A DNA stretch of 64,000 bases from Afipia sp. P52-10 (lineage in GTDB: Bacteria; Pseudomonadota; Alphaproteobacteria; Rhizobiales; Xanthobacteraceae): contig NZ_AZSJ01000003.1 of the NCBI RefSeq assembly GCF_000516555.1, positions 1,284,747-1,348,746 on the forward strand, given 5' to 3'. The notes beneath the pieces are model-generated. The model was not told the origin of the DNA. It did not search any database and worked only from the letters and a program-made list of their open reading frames with translations. Positions within the stretch are counted from its first letter, which is position 1. Every line of letters starts with the position of its first letter. The translations under genes were made by a program, and so were the position numbers. Positions 26,278 through 34,536 of this stretch are shown one piece after another.

Positions 26278-27261
26278 ATGACCATGACACCAGGCCGGAT
26301 CACCGCGTTGGCAATCGCAGTGACCTTGAGCTGCGGCGCCCCCGCAGCCCTGGCGCAAAGCAATTATCCGAACCGGCCGATCCGCATCGTCATTCCTTAT
26401 GCGCCTGGCAGCGTCACCGATGTCTTCGCCCGCATCGTCGGCGACAAGATGGCTCCGGCTCTGAACGGCACCATCGTCGTCGAATCCAAATCCGGCGCCA
26501 ACGGCACCATCGCCGCCGAGGAAGTGGCCCGCGCCGACCCCGACGGCTATACGTGGCTCTTGGCCACCACCTTCTTTACCGCGAGCCCCGGCCTCTATCC
26601 CAATCTGCGTTGGGATCCGGTGAAGGACTTCGCCGCTGTCGGCCAAATCTGCAAGGCACCGAACTTCTTCGTCGTGCCGGTCTCAATGAAAGCCAACACG
26701 GTGGCCGAATTCGTCAAACTGGCGAAGGAGAAACCCGGAACGCTGAATTACGCCCATCCGGGCAAGGGCTCGACCACGCATCTCGGCTTCGAACTATTCA
26801 AGCGCCTCGCCGGCATCGAGGTGACCGGCATCGGCTATCGCGGCTTCCCGCAGATGGTGCCCGACATCGCCAACGGACTGATCAATTCGACCTTCCTGTC
26901 GGCGAACCAGACGCTGGCTCAGGTGCAGTCCGGCGCGATCCGCATCATCGGCGCGATCAACGACGGTGGCCGTTCGAAATACTTCCCCGACGCGCCGACG
27001 CTGGCCGAACAGGGCTTCAGCGAAGCCCAGGTGATGCCCTGGTTCGGCATCGTGCTGCCGGCAAAGACGCCGCAGCCGATCGTCGAAAAGATCAGCAAGG
27101 CACTCGATACGGCGCTTGCGAACGACGACGTGCAAAAGAAGCTTGATACCGCCGGCTGCGAACCGAAGCCCGCACCCATGAAAGAGTTCGAGGCGATCAT
27201 CGCCAAGGACGTCGGGCTCTGGACCAAGGTGATCAAGGACGCCAACATCACCGCAGAATGA
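26278..27261 (+). CDS. Bug/TctC-family tripartite tricarboxylate transporter receptor
   Basis: A 327-residue periplasmic receptor with a signal peptide (about 1-26, ending AALAQ), then NYPNRPIRIVIPYAPGSVTD, VESKSGANGTIAAEEVARA and PDGYTWLL, the family landmarks. It is only distantly similar to the two other Bug receptors in this window (18462 and 34537). No TctA or TctB membrane gene is adjacent, as is common for this family. A strong hairpin follows at 27289. Confidence 0.9.
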   Translation: MTMTPGRITALAIAVTLSCGAPAALAQSNYPNRPIRIVIPYAPGSVTDVFARIVGDKMAPALNGTIVVESKSGANGTIAAEEVARADPDGYTWLLATTFFTASPGLYPNLRWDPVKDFAAVGQICKAPNFFVVPVSMKANTVAEFVKLAKEKPGTLNYAHPGKGSTTHLGFELFKRLAGIEVTGIGYRGFPQMVPDIANGLINSTFLSANQTLAQVQSGAIRIIGAINDGGRSKYFPDAPTLAEQGFSEAQVMPWFGIVLPAKTPQPIVEKISKALDTALANDDVQKKLDTAGCEPKPAPMKEFEAIIAKDVGLWTKVIKDANITAE

Positions 27262-27288
27262 GCGGCAGCGTCATTCGGCAAAACGACG

Positions 27289-27312
27289 AAGGGCCGGCGA
27301 TCGCCGGCCCTT
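27289..27312. terminator. Hairpin terminator between Bug receptor and htpX
   Basis: AAGGGCCGGC and GCCGGCCCTT form a perfect 10-bp stem with loop GATC, followed by TCTTGTTTC. The two flanking genes converge on it, so it may end transcripts from both sides. Confidence 0.8.
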
Positions 27313-27388
27313 CTTGTTTCAAAAACGATCCGAATACGTCACCTGATCCTCATTGGTGAGGCTCGAAACCTCACGACATACGCGGCAG

Positions 27389-28318
27389 TCAGCCCCAAGG
27401 GCCACGCCGTGTGCCAGCACCCCACGGACCGCCCGGAGGGGCGGACGTCGGCGCAGCCGGTGCGAAGCCACCGCGGCCGCCAAACTGCGTTGCGAGCTGC
27501 TGCAGCGCGGCGATGCGGTTCTCCGTCGATGGATGGGTCGCGAACAGGTTGTCCATGCCCTGCCCCGACAGCGGGTTGATGATGAACATGTGCGCGGTGG
27601 CCGGATTGCGCTCAGCCTCGGGGTTCGGAATCTGGTGCGCGGCATTGGAGATCTTCGCCAGCGCGGAGGCCAGCCACATCGGCTGACCGCAGATGCGCGC
27701 GCCCATGTCATCGGCGGCATATTCGCGCGTCCGGCTGATCGCCATCTGCACCAGCATCGCCGCCATCGGCGCGAGGATCATCATCGCCAGCGAGCCGATC
27801 AGGCCCGGTCCGTTGTTGTTGTTGCCGCGGAAGAACATACCGAACTGCGCCAGCATCGAGATCGCACCGGCGATGGTCGCGGTGATGGTCATCAGCAGCG
27901 TGTCGTGATGCTTGATGTGCGCGAGTTCATGCGCGACCACACCGGCAAGTTCTTCGCGGCTGAGGTGATTCATCAAACCAGTCGTCACCGCGACCGCGGC
28001 ATTCTGCGGATTGCGGCCGGTCGCGAACGCGTTCGGCTGATCCTCATGCATGATGAAGACGCGCGGCATCGGCAGCTCGGCGTTCCGCGCCAGCTCCGCC
28101 ACCATCTGCACCAGCTCCGGCGCGGAGCGCGCGTCGACCTCCTGGGCGCCGTGCATCGACAGCACCATGCGGTCCGAATTCCAGTACGCGAAAAGGTTCA
28201 TGCCGGCTGCGAGGACAAGCGCGACCGTCGCGCCGCCCGCACCGCCGATCAGATAGCCAACACCCATGAACAGGCCCGTCAGGCCGGCCAGCAGGATGGC
28301 AGTCCGAAAATAACTCAT
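27389..28318 (-). CDS. htpX: M48-family zinc metalloprotease HtpX
   Basis: A 309-residue inner-membrane protease. Two N-terminal hydrophobic helices (about 5-50) precede the zinc motif [10 protein letters not shown] (His131, Glu132, His135 approximately), and REYAADD further on supplies the third ligand. Two more hydrophobic stretches lie between them. HtpX helps remove misfolded membrane proteins and overlaps in role with FtsH. The C-terminal tail is Gly/Pro-rich, as in rhizobial homologues. It is monocistronic here, with no heat-shock element that I could pick out. Confidence 0.95.
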   Translation of the reverse strand: MSYFRTAILLAGLTGLFMGVGYLIGGAGGATVALVLAAGMNLFAYWNSDRMVLSMHGAQEVDARSAPELVQMVAELARNAELPMPRVFIMHEDQPNAFATGRNPQNAAVAVTTGLMNHLSREELAGVVAHELAHIKHHDTLLMTITATIAGAISMLAQFGMFFRGNNNNGPGLIGSLAMMILAPMAAMLVQMAISRTREYAADDMGARICGQPMWLASALAKISNAAHQIPNPEAERNPATAHMFIINPLSGQGMDNLFATHPSTENRIAALQQLATQFGGRGGFAPAAPTSAPPGGPWGAGTRRGPWG

Positions 28319-28552
28319 TGTCCTCCTCCTCAGGTGCAGACCGATGTCCGCACCGTCCTACTAGCTAATTGTTCCGATTGTGGTTCCTCAAGGGACGAAC
28401 CGATGCGGCGCGGCGTCGCGCCAGTATTCTAGGAATGCAGCAAGAGCCGGTCGCTCGCGCATTTGCACGGCTTCGGATCGCGACCGGCGTTTGTTAAGGA
28501 AGTTTAATTCAGCGCAGTCAGACGCTGAGGCGCAACAAAGGGGAGACAGCAC

Positions 28553-29410
28553 ATGCGCCTGGATGTTTCGTTCGATGCCGATGGCGTCACACTGCGCGGC
28601 TGGCTGTTCGTTCCCGACGACCTGAAAGAGCCACGCGCGGCGATCATCGTCAGCCACGGCTTCTCCGCCATCAAGGAACAGGACCTGCACGCCAAACCGT
28701 TCGCCGATGCGGGGTTCGTGGTGTTGCTGTACGACCATCGCAATCTTGGCTCCAGCGACGGCGAGCCGCGCCAGGAGATCGACCCCTGGCGGCAGATCCT
28801 CGACATGCGGCACGCCATCAGCTTCATGCGCAGCCGCAAGGAAGTGGATCCGGAGAAGATCGGCCTGTGGGGCACGAGCTATTCCGGTGGCCATGTGCTG
28901 GTCGTGGCGGCAATGGACCGACGGGTGAAGTGCGTGGTCGCGCAGGCCTTCACTGTCGATGGCTATGTGGCGTTGCGCCGGCGGCTCGGCGACGAAGGCT
29001 ATGCCGAGATGCGGCGCAAGATCGACGCCGATTACGAAGCCCGGTTCCGTGGCGAGCCGCCTCAGTATGTCGCCGTGACCGAACCAGGCACGGTCAGCTA
29101 CGAGCATCTGCACCAGGGAGACGCCGGCAAGCTCTATCCGAACAAGGTGACGTTGCGTAGCCGCGACCTGCACATGGGCTACGTACCTGGCGCGTTCGTT
29201 TCGCGCATCGCACCGACGCCGCTGCTGATGATCGTGCCGGACAACGACACCACAACGCCAACCGACCTGCAACTCAAGGCGTTCGCTGAAGCCGGCGAAC
29301 CGAAGAAGCTGGTCGTCATCAAGAACAGCGAGCATTACGGCGTCTATCGCGAACATTTCGAACAGACTTATCGAGCCGCCGTCGACTGGTTCAATCAGCA
29401 TCTGGCCTGA
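28553..29410 (+). CDS. Alpha/beta hydrolase (S9/DLH-like)
   Basis: A 285-residue cytoplasmic hydrolase. The oxyanion region is VSHGFSAIKEQDL, an early YDHRNLGSSDG strand follows, and the nucleophile elbow is GTSYSGGH (Ser near residue 107). The acid and histidine are probably in IVPDNDTTTP and NSEHYG. It resembles acetyl-xylan esterase or cocaine-esterase-like and YcjY-type hydrolases; substrate unknown. An AGGGGAG ribosome site precedes the ATG. The next hydrolase gene, 157 bp downstream, belongs to a different subfamily. Confidence 0.85.
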   Translation: MRLDVSFDADGVTLRGWLFVPDDLKEPRAAIIVSHGFSAIKEQDLHAKPFADAGFVVLLYDHRNLGSSDGEPRQEIDPWRQILDMRHAISFMRSRKEVDPEKIGLWGTSYSGGHVLVVAAMDRRVKCVVAQAFTVDGYVALRRRLGDEGYAEMRRKIDADYEARFRGEPPQYVAVTEPGTVSYEHLHQGDAGKLYPNKVTLRSRDLHMGYVPGAFVSRIAPTPLLMIVPDNDTTTPTDLQLKAFAEAGEPKKLVVIKNSEHYGVYREHFEQTYRAAVDWFNQHLA

Positions 29411-29567
29411 CATAACTCACCTCCCCCGATCTGGACCGATGCATGGGCGGCACCGCTGCATTGCTGGCAGACCGGCTCGCAACGCCTCAGCGGTTTTCTC
29501 CGTCACGGAAGCCGCTAAGATCGACGTCCTCAAAACGACAGAACAAACCGAACTGGGAGCGAACACG

Positions 29568-30335
29568 ATGCCCAAGCTGAACCGCGACGGGGTCAACATC
29601 TACTACGAGGTACATGGTTCCGGCCCCGCGCTTTTGTTGACGCACGGCTACTCTGCTACGGCGCAGATGTGGCAGGGTCAGATCGAACCGCTGTCGAAGA
29701 AGCACACGTTGATCCTATGGGACATGCGCGGGCATGGTCAGAGCGACTACCCGGCGGACCAATCCGCCTACAGTGAGGCGCACACGGTCGCCGACATGGC
29801 GGCCCTGCTGGATCAGGTCGGCGCAAAGAAAGCCATCGTCGGCGGCCTCTCGCTCGGGGGCTACATGTCGCTCGCCTTCTACAACAAGCATCCCGAACGC
29901 GTTCGCTCGCTGCTGATCATCGACACCGGCCCAGGGTTCAAGAAGGACGAGGCGCGCGAAGCCTGGAACCAGAACGCACGCTCGCGAGCCGACTCGCTGG
30001 AGAAGGACGGCCTTGCGACCTTGAAAAGCGGCAGCGCCGAGCGCGCCTACGCCGTCCACCGCGACGCGATCGGCCTTGCCAAGGCCGCGCGCGGCATGCT
30101 GACCCAGCGCAATGCCGATGTGATCAACAAGCTTGGCGATATCAAGGTGCCGTCCCTCGTCGTGGTCGGCTCCAAGGATACGCCGTTCATCGCAGCCTCC
30201 GATTACATGGCAGCGAAGATTCCCGGCGCCCAGAAGGTCGTAATCGACGATGCCGGCCACGCCTCCAACATCGATCAGCCGCAGGCGTTCAACGCGGCGA
30301 TCGTCTCCTATGTGGAGAAACTGCCGGCGGCCTGA
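29568..30335 (+). CDS. Alpha/beta fold hydrolase
   Basis: A 255-residue hydrolase of the 3-oxoadipate enol-lactonase/haloperoxidase type: LLLTHGYSATAQMW oxyanion loop, DMRGHGQSDYP, nucleophile GGLSLGGYMS (Ser near 95), acid in VVGSKDTPF and His in DDAGHASNID. The ATG at 29568 is preceded by GGGAG and begins the conserved MPKLNRDGVNIYYE start; an in-frame ATG at 29439 would add an unrelated leader. Substrate is not evident and no catabolic cluster surrounds it. Confidence 0.88.
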   Translation: MPKLNRDGVNIYYEVHGSGPALLLTHGYSATAQMWQGQIEPLSKKHTLILWDMRGHGQSDYPADQSAYSEAHTVADMAALLDQVGAKKAIVGGLSLGGYMSLAFYNKHPERVRSLLIIDTGPGFKKDEAREAWNQNARSRADSLEKDGLATLKSGSAERAYAVHRDAIGLAKAARGMLTQRNADVINKLGDIKVPSLVVVGSKDTPFIAASDYMAAKIPGAQKVVIDDAGHASNIDQPQAFNAAIVSYVEKLPAA

Positions 30336-30353
30336 ACTGGCCACCAAACCCAA

Positions 30354-30390
30354 GACAGGATGCCGGCGGCCTAGTTGCCAACATCCTGTC
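30354..30390. repeat. Inverted repeat upstream of the Ada-like gene
   Basis: GACAGGATG (30354-30362) and CATCCTGTC (30382-30390) are a perfect 9-bp inverted repeat with a 19-base spacer, just after the hydrolase stop and 51 bp before the Ada-like start. It could be a terminator hairpin without a T run, or an operator of the alkylation-response gene. Confidence 0.45.
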
Positions 30391-30440
30391 ATGTCCGAAA
30401 GCGGCGAGATTCCACGTCGGATGTCTGGCAGAATGGCGTC

Positions 30441-31643
30441 ATGATCCTGGACCACGATGCCTGCTACCGCGCCATCTCCGCCAGGGATGCCCGGTTTGAC
30501 GGACGGCTCTATACCGGCGTGAAGACCACCGGCATCTATTGCCGGCCGATCTGTCCCGCACGCACGCCGAAACGGGAGAACGTTGTCTTCTTCGCGACGG
30601 CAGCGGCTGCGCAGGAGGCCGGGTTCCGCTCATGCCTGCGCTGCCGCCCCGAATGCTCGCCCGATCTCGCAATCTGGCGCGGCACATCCAACACCGTGAC
30701 GCGCGGCCTCGCCCTGATCGCCGACGGCGCTCTCGATGGCGAACACGCCGGCGTCGAGCAACTGGCGATGCGGCTTGGCATCGGCGAGCGGCAGTTGCGG
30801 CGGCTGTTTCAGCAGCACATCGGCGCGTCGCCCATCACCGTGGCGCAGACCCGGCGCGTGCTGTTTGCCAAGCAGCTTCTGGCGGAAACGCCGATGCCGC
30901 TGGCGCAAGTGGCGTTGGCCTCCGGATTCGGCAGCGTGCGGCGCTTCAACACCGTATTTCAGAAGCTGTACGGCAAGCCGCCCGGCGCATTCCGGCATGC
31001 GCGGACACAGAGTGCCGCCGGCGAGGATATGACCTCGACCATCACCCTGACTTTGCCGTTCGCCCCGCCTTACGACTGGGGCGGAATGCTCGCGTCGCTT
31101 GCTGCGCGCTGCGCTGGCGGCGAGATCGTTGATCATGACGGCTGGCGCCGCGATATCCAACTCGACGGAGCGACCGGGACGATCCAGGTGCATCTGGCCC
31201 GCCAGCAGCCGAATGCATTGCAGGCGATCATCCGCTTCCCGATCGTCACCGCGCTGCCCGGCATCGTGCAGCGCATTCGCCGGGTATTCGACCTCGCCGC
31301 CGATCCAATCGCCATCGGCCAGCAACTGTCCGAGGACGCTCTGCTTGCGCCGCTGGTGCAGCGGCGGCCCGGCCTGCGCATCGCGGGACGCTGGGATGAA
31401 GACGCCGCCAGCGATGCATCGAGCACCGACGGCGCGGCTCCCCACGATGCATTCGATCCGGCGAGCGGGCGGTTGCGTGCCGCGATCAGCCGCCTGACCG
31501 GCACCGGCATGATGTCGTCGCAAGCGTTGGCGCGCCACGCCGAGCATTGGCGTCCGTGGCGCGCCTATGCGGCTGCCCACCTGCTGGCCGGCGCGCATGA
31601 TCCGCTGGGCGAGGCCGGCGGCCCGGCCGATGTCGCTGCATAG
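30441..31643 (+). CDS. Ada-type regulator fused to an AlkA remnant lacking the glycosylase core
   Basis: A 400-residue protein. Residues 1-75 form the Ada zinc domain with Cys34, Cys38, Cys65 and Cys68 (IYCRPICPAR, SCLRCRPEC), which takes methyl groups from phosphotriesters. An AraC-type helix-turn-helix follows (about 90-175), then the AlkA N-terminal domain (about 195-315, TLPFAPPYDWGGML). After GLRIAGRWD the helix-hairpin-helix core with its PGIGxWTA segment is absent; the chain jumps to HAEHWRPWRAYAA, the last helix of AlkA. About 100 residues are missing compared with full Ada-AlkA fusions, in frame. It should still sense alkylation, but base excision is unlikely. ogt follows at once. 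Confidence 0.8.
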   Translation: MILDHDACYRAISARDARFDGRLYTGVKTTGIYCRPICPARTPKRENVVFFATAAAAQEAGFRSCLRCRPECSPDLAIWRGTSNTVTRGLALIADGALDGEHAGVEQLAMRLGIGERQLRRLFQQHIGASPITVAQTRRVLFAKQLLAETPMPLAQVALASGFGSVRRFNTVFQKLYGKPPGAFRHARTQSAAGEDMTSTITLTLPFAPPYDWGGMLASLAARCAGGEIVDHDGWRRDIQLDGATGTIQVHLARQQPNALQAIIRFPIVTALPGIVQRIRRVFDLAADPIAIGQQLSEDALLAPLVQRRPGLRIAGRWDEDAASDASSTDGAAPHDAFDPASGRLRAAISRLTGTGMMSSQALARHAEHWRPWRAYAAAHLLAGAHDPLGEAGGPADVAA

Positions 31644-31653
31644 AACCCACGCT

Positions 31654-32223
31654 ATGCGCGCCACCGCCGAGACCACCATCACCCTTCTGATCGATCGTAT
31701 CCGCACGCCGATCGGCACGATGCTGCTTGTCGCCGACGAGGACGGCTCCCTTTGCGCCGCCGACTTCCACGATTACGAGCCGCGCATGCTGCGCCTGTTG
31801 CGGCAGCACTATGCAGCGGAGGGCGGCCGCACGCTGCGCAAGGCGCCCGTCGCCGCCATCATCCGCGACCATGTCGATGCTTATTTCAACGGCGACCTCG
31901 CTGCTCTCACACGCATCAAGGTGAAGACCGGCGGCACCGACTTCCAACGCCGTGTCTGGACGGCGCTCCGCGAGATCACGCCGGGCCGCACGGAAACCTA
32001 CGCGACACTGGCTCAACGGATCGGCCGGCCGGCTGCCGTGCGCGCCGTCGGCGCAGCCAACGGCGCGAATCCGGTCAGCATCGTCGTGCCGTGTCATCGC
32101 CTGATCGGCGCCGACGGCGGCCTGACCGGCTATGGCGGCGGCATCGAACGCAAACACTGGCTGCTGACCCATGAAGGCGCGGCTTTCAAGGGATCATCCA
32201 TCCGCGGCCCGCTCCGTCCTTAG
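31654..32223 (+). CDS. ogt: Methylated-DNA--[protein]-cysteine S-methyltransferase
   Basis: A 189-residue suicide repair protein that removes methyl groups from O6-methylguanine. The active site is VPCHR with Cys147, followed by LTGYGGGIERKHWLL; the helix-turn-helix stretch TYATLAQRIGRPAAVRAVG precedes it. It starts 10 bp after the Ada-like gene (an in-frame ATG at 31630 would overlap that gene), so the two form an alkylation-response operon. Length is normal for the Ogt type. Confidence 0.93.
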   Translation: MRATAETTITLLIDRIRTPIGTMLLVADEDGSLCAADFHDYEPRMLRLLRQHYAAEGGRTLRKAPVAAIIRDHVDAYFNGDLAALTRIKVKTGGTDFQRRVWTALREITPGRTETYATLAQRIGRPAAVRAVGAANGANPVSIVVPCHRLIGADGGLTGYGGGIERKHWLLTHEGAAFKGSSIRGPLRP

Positions 32224-32420
32224 GCACCGGAACGACGGCCACGCCATGCGGATGCTCCAGCGCGAGCGAGGCATCGCCGTCGCTTCCCGCCAGGCGTCAA
32301 AGCAGACGAAATTCTGCACCGCCTGAATCGCTGCCCTCCATCGTCTCGCCGCTTTCGGACGCCACCGGTTTTGTCTACTGTCCGCGCAAACGTTCTGCGC
32401 ACGTCCAAAGGATCGGTCCG

Positions 32421-32753
32421 ATGAAGGCGAGAGAGCTTTTCGCAACGCTTATCGTGCTTGCGGCGGTTGCGCCAGCGACGACAGCAACGGCCGAGCCCTG
32501 GCACCGCGGTCCGTTCACCGACCGTCTGTCCAACAATCGGCCGCTCGCTTTTGGCATGAACATTGCGGAAGCCTCAGCGGCGCTCGGCGTGCCTCTCACC
32601 TACATCCGCGGCAAGCCGGGCAACGAGCTTCTGGCCGCCGAGCGGCCCAGTGCCGTCAATTTTGCGGTCGATGCGAAACTGTTCCTGCAATTCCGCCACG
32701 GCCGCCTGACCGGATGGAAAGGCGACTGGGAGCGGAATTGGATGTGGAAATGA
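32421..32753 (+). CDS. Small exported protein of unknown function
   Basis: A 110-residue protein with a signal peptide over residues 1-24 (ends TATAEP) and a mature part of about 85 residues carrying GMNIAEASAALGVPLTYIRG and a Trp-rich end (GWKGDWERNWMWK). The first of these resembles SmpA/OmlA-type small outer-membrane domains, where such a segment starts a conserved helix, but the match is weak. Nothing about its neighbours suggests a role. A hairpin follows its stop. Confidence 0.7.
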   Translation: MKARELFATLIVLAAVAPATTATAEPWHRGPFTDRLSNNRPLAFGMNIAEASAALGVPLTYIRGKPGNELLAAERPSAVNFAVDAKLFLQFRHGRLTGWKGDWERNWMWK

Positions 32754-32757
32754 AAGA

Positions 32758-32783
32758 GCCTGATCCGAGGGATCGGATCAGGC
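32758..32783. terminator. Hairpin after the small exported protein
   Basis: GCCTGATCCGA and TCGGATCAGGC make a perfect 11-bp stem with loop GGGA, four bases after the stop at 32753. There is no clear T run, so it is either a weak terminator or an mRNA-stabilising hairpin. Confidence 0.55.
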
Positions 32784-32848
32784 CGATAGCGTCGGAACGT
32801 CGATAAGGTCTTCGCCAGATTGGAAGGCGTCTTACCGGGAATAGCCGC

Positions 32849-33592
32849 TTACCAAGAATTGTATTTGGGCTTCCGCTTCTCCTTCACGGCAGCGATCGCC
32901 TCGGCGGCATCCGGATCTTCCTTCACCGCCACCAGCGAACGCTGGGCGCGACCGGACTGCTCCGACGGACCTTGCGCCAGCACCGTCTCGGTGACGAAGC
33001 GCTTCAGCGTCTTCAGCACCAGCGGCGACATCTCGGTCATCTCGCGCGCCATCGCCAACGCCGTCGGCACCTGCTGGCCGACCGGCACGACCTGATTGAT
33101 CAGACCGACATTGTAGGCGCGCTGCGCATCGAACATGCGGCACAGGAGCACCATCTCCATCGCCAGCTTGTGCGGAATGCGCGCGGCAAGACCGGCAATC
33201 AAGCCGCCCGTGAAGCCCATCTTCGCTTCCGGATAGGAGAACTTGCCGTTCTCCGCCGAGACCGTCAGATCGCACATCATCGACAGCACCAGCGCCCCGC
33301 CGACGCACCAGCCACCGACGGCAGAGATGATCGGCTTCTCGGTCTTGAACCCCACGGTCGGAATGCAGCGCCACAGTTCCGGGAAATTTCCGGTGTCGGC
33401 TCCGCCCGAGAACGCATCGTTGCCGGCGCCGGTAATGACCGCGCATTTCTGGGTGTGCGAGGCCTCGAACTCCTGGAACGCTTTCTGCAGCAGCAGCGCG
33501 GTTTCCGCGCAGATCGCGTTGCGCTTCTCCGGGCGGTTGATGGTGATCAGCGTTGTGCCGTCGGCATTGTTCTCGACCAGAACCTTCTGCAT
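32849..33592 (-). CDS. Enoyl-CoA hydratase/isomerase family protein
   Basis: A 247-residue crotonase-fold protein, with the start TLITINRPEKRNAI, the oxyanion-hole strand AFSGGADTGNFPE and the second oxyanion segment AVGGWCVGGALVLSMMCDL. The residue usually carrying the first hydratase Glu falls in a GLIAGLAARIP context, which suggests a variant reaction rather than classic beta-oxidation hydration. The C-terminus ends in KRKPKYNSW, common in rhizobial members. It stands alone on the minus strand, about 210 bp from the dienelactone hydrolase. Confidence 0.88.
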   Translation of the reverse strand: MQKVLVENNADGTTLITINRPEKRNAICAETALLLQKAFQEFEASHTQKCAVITGAGNDAFSGGADTGNFPELWRCIPTVGFKTEKPIISAVGGWCVGGALVLSMMCDLTVSAENGKFSYPEAKMGFTGGLIAGLAARIPHKLAMEMVLLCRMFDAQRAYNVGLINQVVPVGQQVPTALAMAREMTEMSPLVLKTLKRFVTETVLAQGPSEQSGRAQRSLVAVKEDPDAAEAIAAVKEKRKPKYNSW

Positions 33593-33802
33593 TTGCTTTT
33601 TTCCTTGTTCCTTGGGTTTGAAGCGTGAACCGTTGCCTTTTCAGCCGCTCCAGCGGGATGAAATGCTCTTCAAAAAACCTTCTAGTGGCCTATGCTAGGG
33701 CTGTACAGGTTCATGAAAGCTGGATCGGCCATTCCGGCGAAGCAGCTTTCGCTATCCCGCTCTCGCAGGCCCCCCGGTCTGAACAATCAAAAAGGATATC
33801 GC

Positions 33803-34477
33803 ATGGGACAGGATGTAACGCTCACGGCCTCGGACGGCTTCAAGCTCGGTGCCTATCGCGCTGACCCGAAGGGTACGCCGAAAGGCGCCGTCGTGGTGAT
33901 CCAGGAGATTTTCGGGGTCAATCATCATATCCGCGCCGTGACCGACCGCTTCGCCGATGAGGGTTATGTCGCCATTGCCCCGGCGATTTTCGATCGCATG
34001 TCGCCCAACTTCCAGACCGGCTACACCCCCGACGAGATCGCCGCTGCGCGCAAGATGGTCGGCGGCGCCGATTTCGCCGCGATGCTGCGCGACACCCAGG
34101 CCGCGATCGACGCGGTCAAGAGCGCGGGCGGCGTCGGCATCGTCGGCTTCTGCCTCGGCGGTTCGATGGCTTTCCTCGCTGCCACGCAACTGAACGGCTT
34201 GAAGGCCGCGGTCGGCTACTATGGCGGCCGCATCGCCCAGGACGCCGACAAGAAGCCGCAGGTGCCGCTGATGCTGCATTTTGGCGAGAAGGACGCCGGC
34301 ATCCCGCTGACCGACGTCGAAACCATCCGCAAGAAGCAGCCGCAGGCGGAGATCTTCGTCTACGAGGGCGCGCAGCACGGTTTCCACTGCGACGAGCGCG
34401 CCAGCTACGACAAGAAGAGCGCCGACCTCGCCTGGCCGCGCACGCTGGATTTCTTTGCCAAGCACCTCAGGGCATAA
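33803..34477 (+). CDS. Dienelactone hydrolase family protein
   Basis: A 224-residue hydrolase with the dienelactone hydrolase triad: nucleophile Cys117 in GFCLGGSMA, Asp in GEKDAGIPL and His in AQHGFHCDER; the Glu in IQEIFGVNHH holds the Cys in its resting state. The enzyme opens dienelactones in chloroaromatic breakdown, though many members have other substrates. The ATG at 33803 starts the conserved MGQDVTLTASDG; an in-frame upstream ATG at 33692 lacks support. A terminator begins right at the stop codon. Confidence 0.92.
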   Translation: MGQDVTLTASDGFKLGAYRADPKGTPKGAVVVIQEIFGVNHHIRAVTDRFADEGYVAIAPAIFDRMSPNFQTGYTPDEIAAARKMVGGADFAAMLRDTQAAIDAVKSAGGVGIVGFCLGGSMAFLAATQLNGLKAAVGYYGGRIAQDADKKPQVPLMLHFGEKDAGIPLTDVETIRKKQPQAEIFVYEGAQHGFHCDERASYDKKSADLAWPRTLDFFAKHLRA

Positions 34478-34509
34478 ATCACCTCAAGGCGTAACCGCCT
34501 TGAGGTGAT
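34478..34509. terminator. Long hairpin between convergent DLH and Bug genes
   Basis: ATCACCTCAAGGCG and CGCCTTGAGGTGAT form a perfect 14-bp stem with loop TAAC, starting one base after the dienelactone hydrolase stop. The Bug gene ends at 34537 on the other strand, so it probably serves both directions. Confidence 0.8.
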
Positions 34510-34536
34510 GCCGATGCGATACGCGCGAGGCCGGGC

